A stretch of DNA of 64,000 bases, from assembly GCA_011391085.1 (NCBI GenBank), contig JAABRD010000007.1:62001-126000 (forward strand), given 5' to 3'. This DNA comes from Thiotrichaceae bacterium (lineage in GTDB: Bacteria > Pseudomonadota > Gammaproteobacteria > Beggiatoales > Beggiatoaceae). Made by a program: the position numbers and the translations under genes. The notes under the pieces were generated by a model that saw nothing but the letters and a program-made list of their open reading frames with translations, made no database searches and had not been told where the DNA came from. Positions 1-7,473 of this stretch are shown here, piece by piece (positions within the stretch are counted from its first letter, which is position 1; each line of letters begins with the position of its first letter).

Positions 1-750
1 CAACATCAAGATGGACACGGGTTGGTGATGGCCGCCAATATTCCCAACTGCGTCTCTTACGACCCCTCCTTTGCTTATGAAATGGCTGTGATTATTCACG
101 ATGGCCTACGGCGCATGTACAGAAATCAGGAGAACATTTTCTACTACATCACGGCCATGAATGAAAACTACTTGCATCCTGCCATGCCAGAAGGAGTACA
201 AGAAAGTATCCTCAAAGGCATGTACTTATTGAAAGAAGGGGCCAAGAAAACGGGGCCCCGAGTCCAATTACTGGGCAGTGGCACTATTTTGCGCGAAGCC
301 ATTGCGGCTGGCAACCTGCTAACGTTAGATTTTGATGTCACCGCCGACGTCTGGAGTGTCCCCAGTTTTACCGAATTGCGGCGTGATGGGTTAGACGTAC
401 AACGTTGGAACCTGTTACATCCTGAAGAGAAACCGCGTACTTGTTATGCCACCCGGTGCCTCAAAGACCGCGTGGGACCCGTGATTGCTGCCACCGACTA
501 CGTGAGGGCTTATCCCGACCAAATTCGCTTCTGCGTTCCCAAACCCTATTACGTCTTGGGAACGGACGGCTTTGGACGCAGTGACACGCGCAAACAACTG
601 CGGCGCTTTTTTGAAATGGACCGCTATTACATTGCAGTGGCCGCTTTAAAGAGTCTCGTTGACCTGGGCGACATACCTGCCAGCAAAGTGACTGAAGCCA
701 TCAAGAAATATGACATTGACCCTAACAAACCCAACCCCACCACGGTGTAA
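1..750 (+). CDS. aceE: Pyruvate dehydrogenase E1 component (C-terminal part, 5' truncated by window)
   Basis: This is the C-terminal quarter of the homodimeric E1 subunit, which decarboxylates pyruvate with thiamine diphosphate and passes the acetyl group to the E2 lipoyl domain. The frame is open from base 1 (reading QHQDGHG before the first internal ATG at 31-49), so the gene begins upstream of the window. The stretch NIPNCVSYDPSFAYE and the later ENYLHPAMPEG and RRFFEMDRYYI segments are typical of gammaproteobacterial AceE. The stop (748-750) lies 15 bases before aceF, so the two are one operon. No lesion is visible in the part present. Confidence 0.96.
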   Translation, partial: QHQDGHGLVMAANIPNCVSYDPSFAYEMAVIIHDGLRRMYRNQENIFYYITAMNENYLHPAMPEGVQESILKGMYLLKEGAKKTGPRVQLLGSGTILREAIAAGNLLTLDFDVTADVWSVPSFTELRRDGLDVQRWNLLHPEEKPRTCYATRCLKDRVGPVIAATDYVRAYPDQIRFCVPKPYYVLGTDGFGRSDTRKQLRRFFEMDRYYIAVAALKSLVDLGDIPASKVTEAIKKYDIDPNKPNPTTV

Positions 751-765
751 GAGGAGGACTACCCA

Positions 766-2109
766 ATGGCCATTTCAATTGTAAAAGTTCCTGATATTGG
801 TGACTTCAAAGAAGTCGGAGTCATTGAAGTCATCGTCAAATCTGGCGAGTCCATCAAAGTGAATCAACCCTTGATTACTTTGGAAAGTGATAAAGCCACG
901 ATGGAAGTGCCTTCGCCGGCGACTGGCATCGTCAAAGAGGTGCTGGTAAAAATGGGGGACAAAGTCTCTGAAGGGACCCTGATTCTCACCATGGAAGTCA
1001 CTGACCTTGGCGTGGTTGCCCCGACTACTTCGGAAATCGCGACGCCTTCCCTCAGTCCACCACCGCCACCTGCTGGAGTTCCTACCGTATCGCCGGTCAT
1101 TAGTCCACCTTCGCCCGTTAGCAGTGGGGACCCTAGACAACCGCGCTTTTCACCTTCTCCTCCGCTACCTGCCGAAACCCTTTCCGTGGCCAAACCTCAC
1201 GCAGGTCCTGCGGTAAGACATTTGGCTAGAGAATTGGGCGTGGATTTAACCAGAGTCAGTGGTCATGGACGCCAAGGGCGAGTTTTAAAAGAAGACGTCA
1301 CCACTTATGTGAAACAAGTGATGACAGAAGGTACGGCCCCGGTCCTGGCAGTCCCTCTCACAGGAGGAGGCCTGGGCATTCCACCTATTCCTGAGATTGA
1401 CTTCAGCAAATTTGGAGAGATTGAGACTCGACCTCTCAGTCGGATTAAGAAACTCTCCGGCGCCAGTGTCTATCGCAGTTGGCTAAACGTCCCCCAAGTG
1501 ACTCAATTTGACGAAGCAGATATTACCGAACTGGAAGAGTTTCGCAAGAATCTTGCGGAGGAGGCAAACCAGCGCAAAGTGAAAGTGACCATGCTGACTT
1601 TTTTACTCAAAGCCGGTGCTGCCGCTTTGAAACAATTCCCAGAGTTTAACGCCTCCCTGGATACCAGCAAAGAGAATTTGATTCTCAAACACTACTATCA
1701 CATTGGCGTTGCCGTGGAGACGCCTACGGGTCTAGTGGTGCCGGTGATTCGTGAAGTCAACCACAAGGGATTGTTTGACCTAGCCGCTGAACTAGGCACC
1801 ATCAGTCAAAAAGCCCGCGACGGCAAACTCTCCGCCGCTGATATGCAAGGCGCCTCGTTCACTATTTCCAGTCTAGGAGGCATTGGTGGCACTGCTTTCA
1901 CGCCGATTGTCAATGCCCCTGAAGTGGCAATTTTAGGCGTCTCCCGTTCGCAGATGCAACCTGTCTATCAAGGTGGTCAATTTATTCCACGCTTGATACT
2001 GCCGTTCTCGGTCTCGTATGACCATCGCGTGATTGACGGCGCACTGGCGGCGCGGTTCACTAGCTATTTACGGTTTATTTTGTCGGATGTGAGGAGGTTG
2101 TTGTTGTAA
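766..2109 (+). CDS. aceF: Dihydrolipoamide acetyltransferase (pyruvate dehydrogenase E2)
   Basis: E2 core of the pyruvate dehydrogenase complex; it transfers the acetyl group from lipoamide to CoA. The 447 residues hold a single N-terminal lipoyl domain (about 1-78, lipoyl Lys43 in ESDKATMEVP), a long Pro/Ser-rich linker (about 85-140), a peripheral subunit-binding domain (about 145-183, VRHLARELGVD) and the catalytic acyltransferase domain (about 220-447) with the active-site motif SYDHRVIDG (His420, Asp424). A strong ribosome site (GAGGAGG, 751-757) fixes the ATG at 766. E. coli AceF has three lipoyl domains, so one is on the short side but common in other proteobacteria. The E3 gene is not in the window downstream, where an unrelated operon starts. 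Confidence 0.96.
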   Translation: MAISIVKVPDIGDFKEVGVIEVIVKSGESIKVNQPLITLESDKATMEVPSPATGIVKEVLVKMGDKVSEGTLILTMEVTDLGVVAPTTSEIATPSLSPPPPPAGVPTVSPVISPPSPVSSGDPRQPRFSPSPPLPAETLSVAKPHAGPAVRHLARELGVDLTRVSGHGRQGRVLKEDVTTYVKQVMTEGTAPVLAVPLTGGGLGIPPIPEIDFSKFGEIETRPLSRIKKLSGASVYRSWLNVPQVTQFDEADITELEEFRKNLAEEANQRKVKVTMLTFLLKAGAAALKQFPEFNASLDTSKENLILKHYYHIGVAVETPTGLVVPVIREVNHKGLFDLAAELGTISQKARDGKLSAADMQGASFTISSLGGIGGTAFTPIVNAPEVAILGVSRSQMQPVYQGGQFIPRLILPFSVSYDHRVIDGALAARFTSYLRFILSDVRRLLL

Positions 2110-2128
2110 CAATCAACTGGAGTCCAAT

Positions 2129-2154
2129 GGAGTCCAAAACACGTTTTGGACTCC
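2129..2154. terminator. Palindrome of the GTCCAAAAC family, likely transcript end after aceF
   Basis: A perfect inverted repeat with 12-base arms (GGAGTCCAAAAC and its complement) around a 2-base centre, 20 bases after the aceF stop. The same palindrome recurs at 26913-26938, 29892-29917 and 61873-61930, always between genes. Its position suggests a terminator or transcript-stabilising hairpin, but there is no clear T run, so a mobile REP-like origin is equally likely. Confidence 0.5.
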
Positions 2155-2169
2155 TAAATCAAGATAATT

Positions 2170-3582
2170 ATGATAACTTATATTAAAATCAACGGTTTCA
2201 AATCCTTTCATCACTTTGAAATGGAATTTACCCCCTTTACCGTCATTGCCGGCGCCAATGCTTCGGGAAAAAGCAATTTGTTTGATGCCCTGCAACTGTT
2301 AGCGCGGCTGGCAGAATCTGATAATTTGAAAAGGGCGTTTCTCGAACAACGCGGCGATTTTATAGAACTCTTCACCCAATATGATGACAATCGCTATGCT
2401 TCCGAAATACACTTCTTGATTGAAATGTTAGTCAACCGCAAAGTCAAAGATGCTTGGGGTAATGAAGCGGAATTGAAATATACCAGATTGAGATATGAAC
2501 TAAAAATTAAACGCTATACCAATTCCTCTGGTCTTGAAGATTTAGCTGTCACCCATGAACAATTAGAGAAACTCAATCAACGGGAGGATAACTGGATTAA
2601 GATCATTCCCAAACAAAAACTTGGCCTTTGGCGACCCAAAGTAATGATTGGCAAGAGAGGCATACCTTATATAGAAACCACCACGGAACACGATATACTC
2701 ACGGTTTTAGTTCCTCAAGATGGTACGGCTGGAAATAGAAGACGTTTTCCCCTTAACAATGCCACTCGAACGGTGTTGAGTAGTTTTGATACGGTTGACT
2801 TTCCGCATGTGTTGGCCGCCAAAGAGGAGATGAAAAGTTGGAAATTTTTACAACTCAATCCCGAAGACTTGCGGCAACCCACTAGCAAACGCAGTGGCGA
2901 AGACACTCTCACATCCAGCGGCAAAAATTTAGCCGCGACTTTGTATCGAATCCAACAGACCGATTCCTACAGTTTGGTCGAAATTTCTAGGAAACTCAAT
3001 AATTTTCTACCCAGTTTCACAGAAGTTTCGGTTATCGAAGATAACGAAAATAAACAGTATGTGATAAAACTCAAAGAAGCGGATAAGAAGGAATTTTCTT
3101 CCAGAGTGTTATCCGAAGGGACCTTGCGAATCTTGGCTTTGTGCATTTTAGAACAAGATGACAAACACACGGGATTGTTATGCTTTGAAGAACCCGAAAA
3201 TGGCATACACCCATTTCGTATCAAGGCGATGACCAAACTTCTCAAAGACCTTAGCACAGATTTTAAAGAGGCTGATATGCCGTTACGTCAGGTGATCGCC
3301 AACACCCATTCGCCGGTCCTGGTTGGTAATATGCTACAGTGGCAGGAGGACCCCAATGTAAGCGTTTGGTATGCCCAGATGAGAACGACTATTTCAGATA
3401 TTGACGGTGAGAGGCTTAAAATGAATATTACCAAAATAAGTCCAATTACCAAAGGTCCAATTACCAAAGGTCCAACACATAAGGCATTAGCCCTTTCTGA
3501 ACAAGAACGAAAACTTACGTTGGCTACGGTGAAAGAATATTTGCAAACGACGGATTTTGAAAATCTTGATTTGGATGACTAA
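2170..3582 (+). CDS. AAA family ATPase (AAA15/AAA21, OLD/SMC-like), putative defence ATPase
   Basis: A 470-residue ABC-type AAA ATPase. Residues 1-36 read like a RecF/SMC amino end with a Walker A motif GANASGKS (28-35). An insertion-rich middle follows, then the ABC signature LSEGT, a Walker B GLLCFEEPENG, and an H-loop NTHSP. This is the layout of the ATPase halves of OLD/Gabija/PARIS/RloA-type systems. Near the C terminus a 15-bp unit (3441-3470) is duplicated, giving PITKGPITKG. The next gene starts 2 bases after the stop and encodes a TOPRIM-like protein, and a restriction enzyme follows, so a role in anti-phage defence is inferred. No clear ribosome site precedes the ATG. The ATPase fold is certain; the biological role is not shown by the sequence. 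Confidence 0.85.
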   Translation: MITYIKINGFKSFHHFEMEFTPFTVIAGANASGKSNLFDALQLLARLAESDNLKRAFLEQRGDFIELFTQYDDNRYASEIHFLIEMLVNRKVKDAWGNEAELKYTRLRYELKIKRYTNSSGLEDLAVTHEQLEKLNQREDNWIKIIPKQKLGLWRPKVMIGKRGIPYIETTTEHDILTVLVPQDGTAGNRRRFPLNNATRTVLSSFDTVDFPHVLAAKEEMKSWKFLQLNPEDLRQPTSKRSGEDTLTSSGKNLAATLYRIQQTDSYSLVEISRKLNNFLPSFTEVSVIEDNENKQYVIKLKEADKKEFSSRVLSEGTLRILALCILEQDDKHTGLLCFEEPENGIHPFRIKAMTKLLKDLSTDFKEADMPLRQVIANTHSPVLVGNMLQWQEDPNVSVWYAQMRTTISDIDGERLKMNITKISPITKGPITKGPTHKALALSEQERKLTLATVKEYLQTTDFENLDLDD

Positions 3583-3584
3583 AC

Positions 3585-4257
3585 ATGACGTTCCTATTGG
3601 CAGGATTGTTTACAGAAGGCAGTACCGATGTGCGTTTCTTAGGAAAGAGTGGTCAAGAAAACACTTGATGCGCTGGCCTTTGACTGCAAAGGTCAAATCG
3701 AAACCGAACTGAAAGTGATCCAGATTGACAAAACTGGTTTAGGATTTGTTGAACAAGTGCTTGCGGCTTCCAGAAAAGGAAAAAATGAATACGGTATCAC
3801 CCTGATTTGTGTCCATACGGATGCCGATGACGCCACCAACCGAACAGCATTAGAAACTAAAATCATTCCTGCGAAAAGTGCTTTACAGGAAACCGACGAA
3901 CAGGAATATTGTAAAATCACCGTGCCCATCGTGCCTGTTCAGATGACCGAAGCCTGGATGTTAGCAGACAAAGAGTTATTGAAAAGTGAACTTGGTACTC
4001 ACAAATCAAATATCGACTTAGGCATTCATCGAGACCCCGAAACCGTTGCTGACCCTAAAGAGACAATAAGAAATGCGATTCGCATTGCCAAAGACAGTTC
4101 CACTAAAAGAAAACGTGGAAGAGGTTTAGATATTTCGGACTTATATCAAATCGTTGGCCAAAAATTGGAGTTAAGCAAGTTAGAAGGAATGTCTTCTTAT
4201 CAAGCGTTTCGAAAAGACTTGAGAGACGCTTTTAAACGATTGAATTTATTGTCTTAG
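3585..4257 (+). pseudogene. TOPRIM-like partner of the upstream ATPase, frameshifted as read
   Basis: The gene starts at ATG 3585, two bases after the ATPase stop, and reads MTFLLAGLFTEGSTDVRFLG before running out of frame near 3642-3648; the rest (VVKKTLDALAFDCKG onward) continues in the next frame from about 3646 to 4257. Removing one A from GGAAAGAG at 3642-3649 restores a 222-residue protein. The acidic pair EG.TD near the N terminus and HTDADD in the middle match the Glu and DxD positions of TOPRIM domains, and QMTEAWMLAD is a further conserved-looking block. I cannot assign a named family. Pairing of an AAA ATPase with a TOPRIM nuclease is known from OLD, Gabija and PARIS systems. The shift may be a true mutation, a sequencing error or, less likely, recoding. 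If it is real, translation could restart at GTG 3649, losing the TOPRIM Glu. Confidence 0.72.
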
Positions 4258-4289
4258 CACAACTTGAAACCATATATAGAACCAATACC

Positions 4290-7200
4290 ATGTCTCGTCT
4301 TCTCATTCAAACCTACTACCAAACCCTTGACAAACTCCAGCAACACGGCGGTTCCCACCATGAAACGGCCCTGCGGAGTGCGTTTCAAACATTGTTAAAT
4401 GATTACTGTGAGACCCAACATTTCCTCCTCATTCCCGAACTGGAATATCGCACTCGCTTTCACACACTCGTGCGTCCCGACGGCACGGTCAAAGACGCGC
4501 TACGTCTCCCCTGGGGCTATTGGGAAGCGAAAGATGAGTTTGATGATTTAGATAAAGAAATTCAAGCGAAACTCGCCAAAGGGTATCCCACCGATAACAT
4601 CTTGTTTGAGGACTCCAAGACGGGCGTCTTGATTCAAAACGGGCAAGAAGTGTTGCGAGTGAAGTTGGGGGAGGAAAGTCAGTTAGAGAAGTTATTGCAA
4701 CACTTTCTCCATTACCAACGGCCCGAGGTTCGCGATTTCCGTGCCGCCATTGCGAAATTCAAAGAAGACCTGCCTACCATTTTGCAAACATTGCGGCAGA
4801 TGATTGAAAGACAATTCCAAACGAATCCTGCGTTTGTCACGACCTTTGACCAATTTTTAGACCTTTGCAAGCAAGCGATTAACCCACGAATCACGGCGTT
4901 GGAAGTGCAGGAGATGTTGTTACAACATCTTCTCACTGAAGACATTTTTTTGAAAATCTTTGATGACTCTCAATTTCATGGCGAGAATCTGATTGCGAAG
5001 AAATTAGGGGAGGTGATAGCGACCTTTTTCACCCATGAAGTGAAACGCAACACGTTGGCTTCCATGAAGAGTTACTATGCCGTGATTCAACGCGAAGCAG
5101 CGGCGATTGCCAATCATCACGAGAAACAAAAATTTCTCAAAGTGGTGTATGAAAACTTTTATCGCCTCTACAATCCCAAAGCCGCGGACCGCTTGGGAAT
5201 CGTCTATACGCCCAGTGAAATCGTGCGGTTTATGATTGACAGTGCCGATTACCTGCTAGACCAACATTTTGGGCGATTATTAGCGGATAAAAATGTTGAG
5301 ATTCTGGACCCGGCCACGGGGACGGGGACGTTTATTGCGGAGTTGATTGACTACTTGCCACGTCAGAAGTTGGAATATAAATATCTGCATGAGATTCATG
5401 CCAATGAGGTAGCGATTTTGCCCTATTACATTGCCAACCTAAACATTGAATATACCTTCCAACAGAAGATGGGCAAATACCTGGAATTTCCGAATCTCTG
5501 CTGGGTGGACACTCTCCAAAATTTGGATTTCGCACACACCTATCAACATAAACAGGAGGAGTTGCAACTCGACTTATTTTTTGAAAATGCGGTGCGGATT
5601 CGGCGTCAAAATGAACGGAAAATCTCCGTCATCATTGGGAATCCACCGTATAATGCCAATCAGCAGAATGAGAATGATAACAACCCCAATTGGTCCTATC
5701 CGCACTTGGATGACGCGATTCGGCAAACGTATATTGCCAATAGCACGGCGCAGAAGACGAAATTGTATGATATGTATGCCCGCTTTTTGCGCTGGGCTTC
5801 CAATCGGGTTGATAGCAATGGCATTATCGCTTTCGTCTCCAACAATTCGTTTATCAACGCCCGCACCTTTGACGGTTTTCGCAAGGTCGTGGCGGAGGAG
5901 TTTAACGCCATTTATATTCTCGACCTGAAAGGAGATGCCAGGACCAGTGGGGAGAGACGGAAACGGGAAGGGGGGAATGTGTTTGATGATGCTATCCGAG
6001 TTGGAATTGCGATTTATTTCTTGGTCAAACACGAAGGAGTGCAAGGGTGCAAGATTTTCTACTATCCTCTGGCTGATTATGCCACTGCCACTGACAAGAA
6101 GGCGTTCTTGCAGGAGGCTAAGTTCAAACAAATTGACTTTGAACGGATTGTCCCGGACGCGAATCACAACTGGATTAACTTGGTTGACAATGATTTTAAC
6201 CAATTGTTACCATTGGCGAATAAGGACACGAAGGCTGCCACACAGCCGCAGGAGGAACAAGCGTTGTTTAAGTTATTTTCAAATGGGGTGGTCACGGCCC
6301 GAGACGAATGGGTCTATGATTTCAGTGTGTCACAGTTAACCAAACGAATTAAATATTTCCTCAAAGTCTATCGTCACAGCACTCGCACCCAAACGTTTGA
6401 TTTGTCTATCAAGTGGAGTGAAGCCTTGAAAAATCGTGCGCGACGGCGAACGAAAGTGACCTTTGAAGCGGCCCGCCTCATTTCCAGTTTCTACCGTCCC
6501 TTCGTGAAGATGAATTTTTATTCAGAGAAGGCGTTAAGTGATCGACTGACTGAACATCATTATAGCATGTTTGGTAGCGAGTTGAACCAGTTCAACCCTG
6601 TTATTGCTTGTTCTGGCACTTCACATGTCAAGCCGTTTCAATGTTTAGCGGTGGGCGGTCTAAGTAACCTGGATTTACTGGAGAAAACGCAATACTTTCC
6701 GCGTTATTGCTACGCTGACCAGGGGAGGCGCGTTGACAACATAACCGATTGGGGGTTAGAACAATTTCAGCATCATTACGAGACCACGGAACTTTGCAAG
6801 GAAGACATTTTTCATTACACTTACGCAGTTCTCCACGACCCTGCGTATCGTCAGAAATATGAACTCAACCTCCGACGTGAGTTGCCACGTTTGCCATTTT
6901 ATCCGAACTTCTGGCAATGGGTTCAATGGGGTCAGCAATTGATGGAATTACATCTGAATTATGAGACGGTGGAAAAATATCCACTGACTCGACTCGACCA
7001 GACATTGGCAGCCAATGTCCAAAATAAAGTGAGACTCAAAGCTGATAAAGTGGCTGGGAAACTCTTGCTAGATGACCAAACGATTTTGACCGGGGTGCCA
7101 GCGTTGGCCTGGGAATATCAATTGGGGAATCGCAGTGCCTTGGAATGGGTTTTAGACCAGTATAAGGAGAAGACGCCAACCGACCCGACGATTGCTGAAC

Positions 7201-7316
7201 AGTTTAATACTTATCGCTTTGCTGATTATAAGGAGGAGGTGATTGAATTGTTGCAACGGGTGTGTCAAGTAAGTGTGAAGACTATGGAGATTGTGCAGAC
7301 AATACAGGAGGAATAA
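4290..7316 (+). CDS. Single-chain restriction-modification enzyme (type IIG / type ISP-like, no helicase)
   Basis: A 1008-residue protein with three parts. The N terminus (about 1-140) looks like a PD-(D/E)XK nuclease: Glu25, PDG at 63-65 and the EAK triad (79-81) in GYWEAKD. The middle (about 270-620) is an N6-adenine methyltransferase with motif I DPATGTGTF (340-348) and motif IV NPPY (451-454). The rest (about 640-1008) resembles the specificity domain of type ISP enzymes. Type ISP proteins such as LlaGI carry a superfamily 2 helicase between nuclease and methylase; I see no Walker A or DEAD/DEAH motif here, and the length fits a type IIG enzyme instead. Starting 32 bases after the TOPRIM-like gene on the same strand, it probably shares its transcript. 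Confidence 0.88.
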   Translation: MSRLLIQTYYQTLDKLQQHGGSHHETALRSAFQTLLNDYCETQHFLLIPELEYRTRFHTLVRPDGTVKDALRLPWGYWEAKDEFDDLDKEIQAKLAKGYPTDNILFEDSKTGVLIQNGQEVLRVKLGEESQLEKLLQHFLHYQRPEVRDFRAAIAKFKEDLPTILQTLRQMIERQFQTNPAFVTTFDQFLDLCKQAINPRITALEVQEMLLQHLLTEDIFLKIFDDSQFHGENLIAKKLGEVIATFFTHEVKRNTLASMKSYYAVIQREAAAIANHHEKQKFLKVVYENFYRLYNPKAADRLGIVYTPSEIVRFMIDSADYLLDQHFGRLLADKNVEILDPATGTGTFIAELIDYLPRQKLEYKYLHEIHANEVAILPYYIANLNIEYTFQQKMGKYLEFPNLCWVDTLQNLDFAHTYQHKQEELQLDLFFENAVRIRRQNERKISVIIGNPPYNANQQNENDNNPNWSYPHLDDAIRQTYIANSTAQKTKLYDMYARFLRWASNRVDSNGIIAFVSNNSFINARTFDGFRKVVAEEFNAIYILDLKGDARTSGERRKREGGNVFDDAIRVGIAIYFLVKHEGVQGCKIFYYPLADYATATDKKAFLQEAKFKQIDFERIVPDANHNWINLVDNDFNQLLPLANKDTKAATQPQEEQALFKLFSNGVVTARDEWVYDFSVSQLTKRIKYFLKVYRHSTRTQTFDLSIKWSEALKNRARRRTKVTFEAARLISSFYRPFVKMNFYSEKALSDRLTEHHYSMFGSELNQFNPVIACSGTSHVKPFQCLAVGGLSNLDLLEKTQYFPRYCYADQGRRVDNITDWGLEQFQHHYETTELCKEDIFHYTYAVLHDPAYRQKYELNLRRELPRLPFYPNFWQWVQWGQQLMELHLNYETVEKYPLTRLDQTLAANVQNKVRLKADKVAGKLLLDDQTILTGVPALAWEYQLGNRSALEWVLDQYKEKTPTDPTIAEQFNTYRFADYKEEVIELLQRVCQVSVKTMEIVQTIQEE

Positions 7317-7352
7317 AAGATTCGGGCGGAATAAAAAAATGTCAAATTTGTC

Positions 7353-7382
7353 TTGACATTTTGGCAAAGGGTGTGATATACT
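7353..7382 (+). promoter_or_regulatory. Strong sigma70-type promoter with operator-like repeats upstream of rtcB
   Basis: A consensus -35 box TTGACA (7353-7358) and a near-consensus -10 box TATACT (7377-7382) are separated by 18 bases. The -35 box is one arm of the inverted repeat TGTCAA-7-TTGACA (7340-7358). The -10 box opens the first of two direct repeats TATACTTTCACA (7377-7388 and 7394-7405) spaced 17 bases apart. Such an arrangement suggests control by a DNA-binding protein. This promoter type differs from the sigma54/RtcR control of rtcB in E. coli. Confidence 0.7.
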
Positions 7383-7407
7383 TTCACACTATGTATACTT
7401 TCACATC

Positions 7408-7436
7408 AGGAGTTCAAAGCATAGCTTTTTTCCTCC
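7408..7436. repeat. CAAAGC-type palindrome in the rtcB leader
   Basis: An imperfect inverted repeat AGGAGTTCAAAGC...GCTTT...CCTCCT lies between the rtcB promoter and start codon. It belongs to the same short palindrome family seen at 9500-9530, 34443-34489, 43139-43160 and 47659-47682. In this position it would form a hairpin in the 5' leader. Confidence 0.45.
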
Positions 7437-7473
7437 TGGCCTTTATTCAATCAAAACGAAAAATAATTTAATT

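Noticed and set aside
775-1193. Antisense frames over the aceF lipoyl and linker region
   Set aside because: They mirror the Pro/Ala-rich linker of aceF and have no start signals or recognisable motif.
3585-4257. Programmed frameshift in the TOPRIM-like gene
   Set aside because: The site GGAAAGAG is not a strong slippery heptamer and no clear stimulatory hairpin or pseudoknot was seen just downstream; mutation or sequence error is simpler.
5574-6203. Second gene antisense in the restriction-methylase
   Set aside because: It has no motif and overlaps the methylase catalytic region on the other strand.
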